The notes under the pieces are model-generated. The model was not told the DNA's origin. It saw only the letters and a program-made list of their open reading frames with translations, and made no database searches. Below, piece after piece: positions 55,736-63,901 of a stretch of 64,000 nucleotides of DNA. Numbering within the stretch: the first letter of the stretch is position 1; each line of letters opens with the position of its first letter. The DNA comes from Rhodoblastus sp. 17X3 (GTDB lineage Bacteria; Pseudomonadota; Alphaproteobacteria; Rhizobiales; Beijerinckiaceae): contig NZ_JASHHX010000020.1 in NCBI RefSeq assembly GCF_030056575.1, positions 1 through 64,000 of the forward strand. Direction: 5' to 3'. The translations under genes and the position numbers were made by a program.

Positions 55736-57256
55736 TTGTCCAATCATCTGTTCGATCTGATCGCGTCCAGAATTCCCGATCCTGAAAAGATCTTCATCCA
55801 GTCGCTCGACGGCGCGTCGATTTCCTACCGTCAGATGCTCTCGGCCAGCGCGCGCTACGCCCATGCGCTCGTCGCGCTCGGCGTCGAGCCCGGCGACCGC
55901 GTCGCCATGCAGATGGAGAAGTCCCCATCCTTCCTGTTCATCTATCTGGCCTGCGTGCGCGCCGGCGCGGTGTTCCTGCCGCTTAACACCGCCTATACGC
56001 CGCATGAGGTCGGCTATTTTCTTTCCGACGCCCAGCCGAAGCTCATCGTCTGCGATCCGGAGCGCGCCGATTCGCTGGCAGACGCCGCCGCACAGGCCGA
56101 TGTGCGGATCGTCGTCCACGGACACGGGCAGGATGGCGAGCTTTATGATCTCGCCGCCGCCAGCCCGCCGGATTTTTCCAATGTGGCGCGCGGCGCCGGG
56201 GATCTCGCCGCCATCCTCTACACCTCCGGGACCACTGGGCGCTCCAAGGGCGCCATGCTCTCGCATGACAATCTGGCCTCCAACGCCCTGACGCTGGTCG
56301 AATACTGGCGCTTCACGCCGGAGGACGTGCTCATCCACGCCCTGCCCGTCTATCACACCCACGGCCTGTTCGTGGCGACCAACACCATCCTGCTCTGCGG
56401 CGGGTCGATGATCTTCATGCCGAAATTTTCCGGCCCGCAAATTCTCGAAGCCATGAGCGCGCGGCCCGACCGCCTGCGCGGCACGGTGCTGATGGGCGTG
56501 CCGACCTTCTACACGCGCCTGCTCGACGAGCCGGGCCTGAACCGCGAGGCTTGCGCCCATATGCGGCTGTTCATTTCCGGCTCGGCGCCCCTGCTCGCGG
56601 AAACCCATCGCGCTTTTTCCGAACGTACCGGCCAGGCCATTCTCGAACGCTATGGCATGACCGAGACCAATATGAGCACATCGAACCCCTACGACGGCGC
56701 GCGGGTCGCGGGCACGGTGGGCTTCCCCCTGCCCGGCGTGTCGCTGCGCGTGGCCGATCCCGAGACCGGCGCGGCGCTGCCGAAGGGCGAGATCGGCATG
56801 ATCGAGGTGAAGGGACCGAATGTCTTCACCGGCTATTGGCTGATGCCGGAAAAGACAGCGAGCGAATTTCGCCCCGACGGCTTTTTCATCACCGGCGACC
56901 TCGGCCTGATCGACGACGACGGCTATGTCCGCATCGTCGGGCGCGGCAAGGACCTCATCATCAGCGGCGGGCTGAACATCTATCCCAAGGAAGTCGAGCA
57001 CGAGATCGACTCCCTGCCCGGCGTCGTGGAGAGCGCGGTGATCGGCCTGCCGGACCCGGATTTCGGCGAAGCCGTCGCGGCGATTGTGGTGCGGGAAAAA
57101 GGCGCCGCCATCGACGAAGCGGCGATTCGCGCGGCGCTGCAGGACCGGCTCGCGAAATTCAAATGGCCCAAGGCCATCTATTTCGTCGAGGAACTGCCGC
57201 GCAACACCATGGGCAAGGTTCAGAAAAACGTTTTGCGCGCGAATTACGGCGCCTAG
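55736..57256 (+). CDS. matB: Malonyl-CoA synthetase-like AMP-forming acyl-CoA ligase
   Basis: A 506-residue ANL-superfamily ligase. The AMP-binding P-loop is LYTSGTTGRSKGAMLSHDNL. GMTETNMSTSNPYDG and GDLGLIDDDGYVRIVGRGKD are motifs of MatB-type malonyl-CoA synthetases, and the catalytic Lys lies in RNTMGKVQKNVLR. It converts malonate plus CoA and ATP to malonyl-CoA. TTG 55736 follows an ideal GGAGG, better than TTG 55724. The MatB assignment rather than another acyl-CoA ligase is probable, not certain. Confidence 0.87.
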   Translation: MSNHLFDLIASRIPDPEKIFIQSLDGASISYRQMLSASARYAHALVALGVEPGDRVAMQMEKSPSFLFIYLACVRAGAVFLPLNTAYTPHEVGYFLSDAQPKLIVCDPERADSLADAAAQADVRIVVHGHGQDGELYDLAAASPPDFSNVARGAGDLAAILYTSGTTGRSKGAMLSHDNLASNALTLVEYWRFTPEDVLIHALPVYHTHGLFVATNTILLCGGSMIFMPKFSGPQILEAMSARPDRLRGTVLMGVPTFYTRLLDEPGLNREACAHMRLFISGSAPLLAETHRAFSERTGQAILERYGMTETNMSTSNPYDGARVAGTVGFPLPGVSLRVADPETGAALPKGEIGMIEVKGPNVFTGYWLMPEKTASEFRPDGFFITGDLGLIDDDGYVRIVGRGKDLIISGGLNIYPKEVEHEIDSLPGVVESAVIGLPDPDFGEAVAAIVVREKGAAIDEAAIRAALQDRLAKFKWPKAIYFVEELPRNTMGKVQKNVLRANYGA

Positions 57257-57783
57257 ATTGGCTCGTCGCGCGGGATGCGGAAGGCCTCCCGGCGCGGGCC
57301 GGCGTGCGTCATGCGCCGCCGGGCGCCGATGCGGTCGCCCTCCTCCATCGGTCCGAGATCGAACTCGCTGTCTGGAAAGACGACCAGCGCGCGATGGCCG
57401 ATGCGGACGAGGACGAGACGGTCGTCGCGCTCGGCGAGCCGCGCCCATTGCTTGATCTTGTCGAGAAAGGGCCGCCGCCGCCAGCCGTCAGGCTGGCTGG
57501 CGTCGACGTGAACCGCGACCATGCGGCCATCTCCTTCCAAAGTGACGACGAGCTTCGCGCGGTCCGGACGCCAGTCCTCGCCGAGATCGGGATTGGTCAG
57601 AAAAGCGCAGGTGAAATCGCGGCATTCCGCCGGCCGCTGCGGATAGATCGCACAGCCGGCGCCCGGGCGGCAATCGGCGCACCAGCGGCCCGGCGGCTTG
57701 TCGATCTCGGCGATCTTCATCACCTTGCAGCACAGCGTGCAGGAGCCGCAGCTGCGACCCTCCAGAACCTGAAGCGGCGGCAA
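57253..57783 (-). CDS. YkgJ-type cysteine-cluster protein
   Basis: A 176-residue cytoplasmic protein with a CxxCxxC-rich N-terminus (SCGSCTLCCKVMKIAEIDKP, WCADCRPGAGCAIYP, ECRDFTCAFL), as in the UPF0153/YkgJ family of Cys-cluster, presumably zinc- or iron-binding proteins. The middle and C-terminal half (residues about 75-176) is a basic, Arg-rich domain with no family known to me. The start is taken as TTG 57783, which is not preceded by a good ribosome-binding site; the upstream stop lies only two bases away, suggesting translational coupling with the preceding gene. Confidence 0.7.
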   Translation of the reverse strand: MPPLQVLEGRSCGSCTLCCKVMKIAEIDKPPGRWCADCRPGAGCAIYPQRPAECRDFTCAFLTNPDLGEDWRPDRAKLVVTLEGDGRMVAVHVDASQPDGWRRRPFLDKIKQWARLAERDDRLVLVRIGHRALVVFPDSEFDLGPMEEGDRIGARRRMTHAGPRREAFRIPRDEPI

Positions 57784-57785
57784 AT

Positions 57786-58352
57786 CTAGAACTGCGGCTT
57801 GCGGTAATGCGCGAGATCGGCGGTCGGCGTCACCGATTCCGGGTCGTAATCATGCTGCGCCAATTCGCGCGCTGTCTTGTCGCCGGCCGCCGCCGACTTG
57901 TCCACCAGCGCCTTGCCGAGCGCGCGGTCCTGCGCGACGCCATGGCCGCGCAGCAGATCGAGGCCGTAATTCAGCTGACCGATCGACGAGCCGGTGTCGG
58001 CCAGGCGCTTGTCCCAGTCCGCCGCCCTGGCCGGGTCCGAGGGGCGGTCATAGCCGTTTTCCTCGGTCCAGGCCGCCCAGGGCACGGCGTAAACGTTGTT
58101 ATGCTCCGCGCAGCGCTCGAAAATGCGCCGCGCCGCGTCGTGCCAGCCCATCTTGGCGAGGGGATAGCCATACATGCACATGCCGGGGTCGAAGCGCGCC
58201 TCCTTGGACCGCTCGACCCAATATTCGATACTCAGCTCGGACGGCGGGTTGAGCGTTCCGGAGTCGTCCACGCCACTGGTTTCGGCGCGCGCCGGCGCCG
58301 CGAAGGACGCCCCGGTCAACAAAGTGGCGATCAAAAGCCTTTTGCCGATCAT
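57786..58352 (-). CDS. Secreted Sel1-like protein, copy A
   Basis: The 188-residue protein has a signal peptide (MIGKRLLIATLLTGASFAAP, cleavage near ARA-E). Mature residues include RIFERCAEHNNVYAVPWAAW and GQLNYGLDLLRGHGVAQDRAL, the Sel1-repeat type (alpha-helical solenoid), and a distinctive C-terminus ARELAQHDYDPESVTPTADL. It is clearly a paralogue of the gene directly upstream (58385-58942), with the same Cys and motif order. A secreted interaction protein is likely. Its position downstream of pqqA and the two-component system is notable. Confidence 0.75.
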   Translation of the reverse strand: MIGKRLLIATLLTGASFAAPARAETSGVDDSGTLNPPSELSIEYWVERSKEARFDPGMCMYGYPLAKMGWHDAARRIFERCAEHNNVYAVPWAAWTEENGYDRPSDPARAADWDKRLADTGSSIGQLNYGLDLLRGHGVAQDRALGKALVDKSAAAGDKTARELAQHDYDPESVTPTADLAHYRKPQF

Positions 58353-58384
58353 TTCAACCTTCCCCCCGGAAGCTTATTGCGTGG

Positions 58385-58942
58385 TCAGAACTGCGGATGG
58401 CGATAGCGCGCCTTGTCGGCCTCGGGCGTGACCGATTCCGGATCATAATCATGCGCGATCAGCTCGCGGGCGGTCGAATCGCCGCCGGCGGCCGCCAGGT
58501 CGATAAGGGATCTGCCGGCCGCGCGGTCGAGTGGTGCGCCATGGCCGCGCAACAGGTCGAGGCCGTAATTGAACTGGCCGATCGGCGAGCCGGCGTCGGC
58601 GAGGCGCTTGTCCCATTCGGCCGCCTTGACCGGGTCGGAGGCGCGGTCGTAGCCATTCTCCTCCAGATAGGACATCCACGGCATGGCGTGCAGATTGCCG
58701 TTATTGGCGCAGCGCTCGAAAATGCGGCGCGCCTCCTCATGCTGGCCGGTCTTGTCGAGGAAGACGCCGTAGCCGCACATGTGCGGGTCAAAGCGCTCTT
58801 CGGTCGATTTCGCCGCCCAATATTGCATGTCCAGCACCTGAGGGTTCAGCTCCCCGACCTGTTCGGTCGCTGAAGACCCGGCGATGGCGGGCGCGACGCC
58901 CAGGGCGAGGACGAGCGCACAGGCTGCAAGAACGAGTCTCAT
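58385..58942 (-). CDS. Secreted Sel1-like protein, copy B
   Basis: A predicted 185-residue paralogue of the downstream gene. The signal peptide is MRLVLAACALVLALGVAPAI. The mature part has HEEARRIFERCANNGNLHAM, YDRASDPVKAAEWDKRLADA and the repeat FNYGLDLLRGHGAPLDRAAG, then ARELIAHDYDPESVTPEADK. Both copies share motif order and two cysteines, indicating a recent tandem duplication. ATG 58942 follows GGAG by six bases, better than the longer frame to 58954. Confidence 0.75.
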   Translation of the reverse strand: MRLVLAACALVLALGVAPAIAGSSATEQVGELNPQVLDMQYWAAKSTEERFDPHMCGYGVFLDKTGQHEEARRIFERCANNGNLHAMPWMSYLEENGYDRASDPVKAAEWDKRLADAGSPIGQFNYGLDLLRGHGAPLDRAAGRSLIDLAAAGGDSTARELIAHDYDPESVTPEADKARYRHPQF

Positions 58943-59039
58943 CCGCATCTCCAATCAGTCGTCGGCCGCCTGCTCCAAATGCAAAATGGCCGCCCCGCGC
59001 AGCGGAAGCGACCAGAGCGTATGGAGGAAGAACGAAGGG

Positions 59040-59073
59040 GCCGACGCGGCGTGGAAGGATGCGCCGCGTCGGC
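59040..59073 (-). other. Strong stem-loop just after pqqA
   Basis: GCCGACGCGGCG and CGCCGCGTCGGC (12 bp, perfect) enclose a 10-base loop, starting about eight bases after the pqqA stop on the minus strand. It lacks a T tract, so it may stabilise the pqqA transcript or partly attenuate downstream reading. Confidence 0.75.
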
Positions 59074-59080
59074 AAAAATG

Positions 59081-59158
59081 TCAGATTTCAGCGGACATAT
59101 AGGAAGTGACTTCCATGCCGCAGCAAACTTCGCAAACTTCCGGAGCGGTCCAGGTCAT
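59081..59158 (-). CDS. pqqA: PQQ precursor peptide PqqA
   Basis: A 25-residue peptide beginning MTWTAPEV and ending GMEVTSYMSAEI, with Glu16 and Tyr20 in the E-x3-Y arrangement that PqqE crosslinks to build pyrroloquinoline quinone. AAGGGAGA precedes the ATG by six bases. Three cysteines at residues 9, 12 and 13 are unusual among PqqA peptides I know. It is too short for ordinary gene finding. No pqqB, pqqC, pqqD or pqqE gene lies beside it. The two-component genes upstream and Sel1 genes downstream give a methanol-oxidation-like context. Confidence 0.9.
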   Translation of the reverse strand: MTWTAPEVCEVCCGMEVTSYMSAEI

Positions 59159-59272
59159 AGCTTTCTCCCTTTGAAAGACTTGTTTCGTCGAGCGTCTTCG
59201 ACGCATGACCTTTTATAGGCAAGCCCCCGGCGCGATGCGTCAGCCGCGCGCGAGAAAATTGTAAGATTTTTG

Positions 59273-59977
59273 TCAGGCGTCCTCGTCATAGCGGTAGCCG
59301 ACGCCATGAACCGTCTTGATGATGCTGGGATGGGCGGGGTCGATCTCGATCTTGCGCCGTAGCCCGGAGACATATTGGTCGAGCGCCCGGCTGTTGGGCA
59401 TGTAGTCGCGGCCCCAGGCGGCGTCGAACAATTCATCGCGCGAGACCGCCTTGCCCTTGCGGGCGCTCAGGGCCTGAAGGATCGCCAGTTCGCGCGGCGC
59501 GAGGTCGATGCTTTGCCCGCCGCGCCACGCGCGCAAAGCCTCGGGGTCGATCTCCAGATCGCCCATGCGCAGGCGCGCCGGGGAGCCGGCCGGCGCGCCC
59601 CCCGGAGCGGGGACCGCGCGGGCGCGGCGCAGCGCGGCCTTGATCCGCGCCACCAGCTCGCGGGCCGAAAAGGGCTTGGCGATATAATCGTCGGCTCCGA
59701 TCTCAAGCCCGATCACCCGGTCGATCTCGGCCCCGCGCGCGGAAAGCAGCAGGATCGGCGTCTGGGCGTCGCGCGCGCGGATGCGGCGGCAGAGGTCGAG
59801 CCCGTCGAGATGCGGCATCATCACGTCGAACAGGCACAGCGACGGCGCTTCCTCGGTGAAGGCGCGCCAGGCCGCCTCGCCGTCTTCCGCGACGATGCAG
59901 TCTATGCCCTCCAGCGACAGCAGATCGACCAGCCCGGCGCGGAGGTTGGGATCGTCTTCGGCGATGAGAATTTTCAT
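59273..59977 (-). CDS. OmpR-family response regulator
   Basis: A 234-residue regulator: receiver with acceptor D51 (SLCLFDVMMPHLDGL) and conserved K in YIAKPFSARELVARIK, a Gly/Pro/Ala-rich linker, and a winged-helix DNA-binding domain (LAPRELAILQALSARKGKAV, RDYMPNSRALDQYVSGLRRK, HPSIIKTVHGVGYRYDEDA). ATG 59977 (MKILIAEDDPNLR) overlaps the kinase stop by 4 bp, so it is translationally coupled. The kinase above is its probable partner. It may control pqqA, which lies 115 bp downstream. Similar pairs (MxbDM) regulate methanol oxidation in Methylobacterium. Confidence 0.9.
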   Translation of the reverse strand: MKILIAEDDPNLRAGLVDLLSLEGIDCIVAEDGEAAWRAFTEEAPSLCLFDVMMPHLDGLDLCRRIRARDAQTPILLLSARGAEIDRVIGLEIGADDYIAKPFSARELVARIKAALRRARAVPAPGGAPAGSPARLRMGDLEIDPEALRAWRGGQSIDLAPRELAILQALSARKGKAVSRDELFDAAWGRDYMPNSRALDQYVSGLRRKIEIDPAHPSIIKTVHGVGYRYDEDA

Positions 59978-61458
59978 CCTTTCCCCTCGTCGGGTTTGGC
60001 CTCGATCGTGGCGCGCGCGCAAAGGCCAGGATCGGTGCCGCTCAGCGCGAAACCGCCGCCATTGGCGCGCGCCAGTTCCTGCACGATCGAAAGCCCGAGC
60101 CCGTGCGACGGTTTGACTTCGGCGCCCTGCGACGCGGCCGCCCCATAGTCGCGCACGGCGAGCGCGAGCAGACCGTCGCGCCAGTCGATGGCGACGTCAA
60201 TCCTCCCCGGGGCGTATTTGCGGGCGTTGTCGATCAGATTGACGAGGATGCGCTCGAAAGCGCCGGCGTCGAAACGCAGCCGCGGCTGCGCGCCGCAATG
60301 CACCTCGCAATAGCAGCCCGAAGCCGCCATCAGCTTTTCGTAGCGGGCGACCACGCGCCGCGCCAAAGCGCAAGGATCGCCAACGGAGGTTCTCGGCGGC
60401 GGGGCCGCGCCGCGATCGCCATGAATGGTTTCGCCCGCCAGCGCGTCAAGCCGGTCGATTTCCTCCGACAGCACGCCGCAATAGCGATTGACTTCCGGAA
60501 CGCCGCCCGCCTTGCGCGCGATGAGTTCGGCGTAGAGTTTCAGATTGGCGAGCGGCGTACGCAAATCATGCGACAGCCGCGCGGCCAGCGCGGCGCGTGC
60601 AGCGTCTTCCGCCAGCCGCGCCTTTTCCGCCCGGCGCGCCTGCCAGACCAGCAGCAGCCAGACCAGCGCGAGGGGCGCGGCGAGCGCGAGTCGGCCGAAC
60701 GCGCTGTGGCTCGGCGCCGGCGCGCCCCCGGCGTCGACCGCCCAGCCGTGCAGGGCGCCCGTCTGGACAAAGGATTCAAAGCCTTCGGGCGCCTCACCCT
60801 TTTTCCAGATCACCCTGTCGAACGGATCGCGCAGGCGAAAGGCCCAGCCCGGATAGGCCCGGCTGCGCGCGTTCAGGGCTGCGATCATAGTGGGAAAGAC
60901 GAAGCGGCTGTTGAGCGCGAGACAGGTCTCCTTGCGCGCGTCGCCCGCGCCGATGCGGCGGCATTCGAAATAATAGGCGCCGGACGCATTGGGGAACCAG
61001 CCATTGACGAAATCGCCATCGTGCAGAAGATTCGCCGCGTCGATCAGCGTGCGCAGCTTTTCTTCCCACATTTTGGGCGCGGCGAGCGGGTCTTCCGGCG
61101 GAAACAGCGTGCGGTCGCCTTCGCGGATCAGCACGAGCAATTCCATGTCATAGCCGGAAATGACTCGCCAGAGCGCCTGCGGCGGATCGAGCCCCTCCGC
61201 GGTCGCGCGCGCGACATTGATCTCCGCATATAGCGCGAGTTCCGTCACCTCGTTCGCCGCCGCGTAGCCGAGCGCCTCGGCCGCCCGCTGCGATTGACGG
61301 CGCGCGCTCTCCCGCAGCGCGAGATAATCGGCGTCGAGCCATTGCGCGGCGAGAAGGGCGACGAAGGCGAGCGGCAGGGCGTAAAGCAGAGCCTGCCGGG
61401 CCGTCGCCGCCCAGTTCTCGCGCGAGAGCGGCGGAATTTTCGCGCCGCCAGTGGTCAA
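59974..61458 (-). CDS. Membrane histidine kinase
   Basis: A 494-residue sensor. TM1 is at about 22-42 (LLYALPLAFVALLAAQWL), a periplasmic domain of about 210 residues (45-253) with several aromatic residues, and TM2 at about 257-275. Then a HisKA helix with phospho-acceptor H297 (AARLSHDLRTPLANLKLYAE) and ATP-binding domain (N-box LVNLIDNARKYAPG, G-box SHGLGLSIVQELARANGGG). Its start overlaps the MxaD-like gene stop by 4 bp, and its stop overlaps the regulator. The signal sensed is unknown. Confidence 0.92.
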   Translation of the reverse strand: MTTGGAKIPPLSRENWAATARQALLYALPLAFVALLAAQWLDADYLALRESARRQSQRAAEALGYAAANEVTELALYAEINVARATAEGLDPPQALWRVISGYDMELLVLIREGDRTLFPPEDPLAAPKMWEEKLRTLIDAANLLHDGDFVNGWFPNASGAYYFECRRIGAGDARKETCLALNSRFVFPTMIAALNARSRAYPGWAFRLRDPFDRVIWKKGEAPEGFESFVQTGALHGWAVDAGGAPAPSHSAFGRLALAAPLALVWLLLVWQARRAEKARLAEDAARAALAARLSHDLRTPLANLKLYAELIARKAGGVPEVNRYCGVLSEEIDRLDALAGETIHGDRGAAPPPRTSVGDPCALARRVVARYEKLMAASGCYCEVHCGAQPRLRFDAGAFERILVNLIDNARKYAPGRIDVAIDWRDGLLALAVRDYGAAASQGAEVKPSHGLGLSIVQELARANGGGFALSGTDPGLCARATIEAKPDEGKG

Positions 61459-61949
61459 TTTTTGGGGAAAGCCTTGGCCAGAGCGTCAAGACCACCGCGA
61501 TAGACGCCAGCGACCGCCTTGCGGGCGGCTTCGGCTTCCGTGCCGGCTGCGGGCTTGAAGGACGAGGACCACACGACTTCGCTGCCCTGGCTGTCGGGCT
61601 TGACCGTGATGGTCGAGACATAGCCCGTGACCGGCAGCACCTTCTGGTTCGAGCCATTGTCGAGGATGCGGTAGGAATAGCTGTTCGGCTTGTTCTGCAC
61701 GATCGCTTCCCACAGGATCGGGCCGCCGAGATCGAGCCGGCGCTGCGAATCCGCCTTGTCGCCGTCGGAAGCTTCGGTCGACTTCACCGCCGGATGCCAG
61801 GACAGATCGCTGAAATGGCCGATCTTTTCCCAGACCTTGGCGGGCGGCGCGGCAAGCTTCACCGTCTCCGTCACCTTCACGCGTTCCGCCGCATGAGCGG
61901 AAAGTCCACCAAGCGCCATCAGCGCCGTCGCGATTGCAAGTTTCTTCAT
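61455..61949 (-). CDS. Periplasmic MxaD-like SRPBCC protein
   Basis: A 164-residue protein with a signal peptide (MKKLAIATALMALGGLSAHA) and a START/SRPBCC fold (VKVTETVKLAAPPAKVWEKI, GHFSDLSWHPAVKSTEASDG, a C-terminal helix KAVAGVYRGGLDALAKAF). Periplasmic proteins with this plan include MxaD, which supports electron transfer between PQQ methanol dehydrogenase and its cytochrome. Here it is the first gene of an overlapping MxaD-like-kinase-regulator unit. GGAGG lies five bases before ATG 61949. Family placement is by motif and location, not by an alignment. Confidence 0.75.
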   Translation of the reverse strand: MKKLAIATALMALGGLSAHAAERVKVTETVKLAAPPAKVWEKIGHFSDLSWHPAVKSTEASDGDKADSQRRLDLGGPILWEAIVQNKPNSYSYRILDNGSNQKVLPVTGYVSTITVKPDSQGSEVVWSSSFKPAAGTEAEAARKAVAGVYRGGLDALAKAFPKN

Positions 61950-62095
61950 GAAGTCCTCCCTTTGAGGGTAATGGCGCGTCGACCGCAGGGTTGGGCCCCT
62001 GACTGAAACGTGAGCGCGTCCATTTGCCAATGCGCCACAAGTTGCGGCAAAAAAGAAGGGGCAGAATGTAAGAATTTTGTCTGACCGGAGCGCCC

Positions 62096-62878
62096 ATGCC
62101 GCAGCCAGCCCCTTTTTCGCCCCGCGCGGCGGCGCGCGTGCTTGCGCGTGTTTCTCCCCGAGTGCTCGCGCTTGGCGATTGCGCGGCGACAATCAGTTTC
62201 GGCGAATCCATCGCGCCGGACATCCATGCGCGGGTAAAGGCCTTCTGCGGGGCGCTCGCTGAGGCTGGCCCTATCCCCGGCCTCAAGGAATGGGCGCCGG
62301 CCTTCGCCTCCGTGACCTTGTGGTACGACCCGGACAGGATCGCCTTCGCGGAACTGGCCGGACGCCTCGCGGATCTGGCCGAACAGCCTGCGCGCGGCGG
62401 CGGGACGGGCGCCCTGTTCGAAATTCCTTTCTGCGCGGAGGACAATCTCGCTCCGGATCTCGACGAGGTCGCAGCGCTCAAGGGCCTGAAGCGAGAGGTT
62501 TATCTGGCGCGTTTTGGCGGGCTGGTTTTCGAAGTCTATATGCTCGGCTTCCAGCCCGGCTTCGCCTATCTCGGCGGCTTGCCGGACGCGCTTTCCGCGC
62601 CGCGGCTGGCGACGCCTCGCAAGGTCGTTCCCGCCGGCTCCGTCGCCATCGCCGACGGCATGTGCGCGGCCTATCCCTACGCCAGCCCCGGCGGCTGGCG
62701 CCTCATCGGACGCACGCCCGCGCCGCTGTTCGACATCGGCAATGCGGCCCGCCCCGCCCTGCTCGCGCCGGGCGACCGCGTGCGCTGGCGCGCCATCTCC
62801 CGGCGCGAATTTGATGCGCTCGAATCCCGCTGGCGCGCGGAGGGTTTCCAGCCTGACAGCCTGCGGGCGGCGTCATGA
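62096..62878 (+). CDS. pxpB: 5-oxoprolinase subunit B (PxpB/KipI-like)
   Basis: A 260-residue protein of the KipI/PxpB family (residues about 20-255: VLALGDCAATISFGESIAPD, VEVYMLGFQPGFAYLGGLPD, KVVPAGSVAIADGMCAAYPY). Three-component 5-oxoprolinase (PxpABC) converts pyroglutamate to glutamate with ATP. The gene starts at ATG 62096 with CGGAG six bases upstream, diverges from the MxaD-like gene, and overlaps pxpC by 4 bp. Confidence 0.92.
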   Translation: MPQPAPFSPRAAARVLARVSPRVLALGDCAATISFGESIAPDIHARVKAFCGALAEAGPIPGLKEWAPAFASVTLWYDPDRIAFAELAGRLADLAEQPARGGGTGALFEIPFCAEDNLAPDLDEVAALKGLKREVYLARFGGLVFEVYMLGFQPGFAYLGGLPDALSAPRLATPRKVVPAGSVAIADGMCAAYPYASPGGWRLIGRTPAPLFDIGNAARPALLAPGDRVRWRAISRREFDALESRWRAEGFQPDSLRAAS

Positions 62879-63882
62879 GCGTGCGGCTCGCCGTGATCCG
62901 CGCCGGCGTCGGGGTCGCGGCGCAGGATTTCGGCCGCAAAGGCTTTCGCGCGCTTGGCGTTCCACTGTCAGGGGCGCTCGATCCGCTCCTGCTCGCCGCC
63001 GCCAACGCCCTCGCCAGCGCGCCAGATGATTCGGCGGGTCTGGAGATTCTGCTCGCAGCGCCAGAATTGCGCGTCGAGAAAGGCGCGCTGCGCATCGGTC
63101 TCGCCGGCGACCTGTCCGGCGTTCTCACCCGCGCCGGCGGCGCCCGCGAAAACATTCCCTCGTGGCGAGGGCTGATCCTGCGCGAAGGCGACGCGCTTGC
63201 GCTACGGCTGGGGCGCGGCCCAGCCTATCTCGGCTTCTCGGGCGGCCTCGACCTGCCGCAGGTCCTCGGCGCCCGCGCGACCCTTTTACGCGCCGGATTC
63301 GGCGGATTGGAAGGCCGCGCTCTGCTGGCGGGCGACGCGCTCTGCTGCGGCGCGGCGGCGGCAGGCGATTTTATCGCTCCGCCGCTGCTTCATGAGCCCG
63401 GCCCGATCCGCTTCATCCCCGGTCCGCAGTCCGATCATTTTTCGCCCGAGGCGCTGGCGCTTTTCGCCGCCGCCGAATGGCGCGCCGGCGCCGAAAGCGA
63501 CCGCATGGGCCTGCGGCTATCCGGCCCGCGCCTGACGCACAGCGCGCGCGGCGCGAATATCGTCTCGGACGGCGCGACGCCCGGCGCGATCCAGGTTCCC
63601 GGCGACGGCCAGCCGATCGTTTTGCGCGCGGATTGCCAGACCTCCGGCGGCTATGCCAAGATCGGCTGCGCGATCTACGCCGACCTGCCCCGGCTGGCCC
63701 ATGTCGCGCCCGGCGACATTGTGACCTTCGCGCCGGTCGATCACGCCGAAGCGGCGGCGGCGCGAAGCGGGTCGCGCGAAAATTTCGCGCGATGGCGGCG
63801 GGAAATCGCCCCGTGCGATGGATGGGATCCGGAAAAATTGTGGAGCGAAAATCTCATCAGCGGCGCCACCTCCGGCCAATGA
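62875..63882 (+). CDS. pxpC: 5-oxoprolinase subunit C (PxpC, biotin-dependent carboxyltransferase-like)
   Basis: A 335-residue protein of the KipA/PxpC type (AIRAGVGVAAQDFGRKGFRA, VPLSGALDPLLLAAANAL, YLGFSGGLDLPQVLGAR, RFIPGPQSDHFSPEALALFA, MGLRLSGPRLTH). It overlaps pxpB by 4 bp, so the two subunits are made together. It forms the catalytic complex with PxpB and PxpA. pxpA starts 19 bp further downstream. Confidence 0.93.
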   Translation: MSVRLAVIRAGVGVAAQDFGRKGFRALGVPLSGALDPLLLAAANALASAPDDSAGLEILLAAPELRVEKGALRIGLAGDLSGVLTRAGGARENIPSWRGLILREGDALALRLGRGPAYLGFSGGLDLPQVLGARATLLRAGFGGLEGRALLAGDALCCGAAAAGDFIAPPLLHEPGPIRFIPGPQSDHFSPEALALFAAAEWRAGAESDRMGLRLSGPRLTHSARGANIVSDGATPGAIQVPGDGQPIVLRADCQTSGGYAKIGCAIYADLPRLAHVAPGDIVTFAPVDHAEAAAARSGSRENFARWRREIAPCDGWDPEKLWSENLISGATSGQ

Positions 63883-63901
63883 AATTGGGCGGCGCGACAC
63901 C

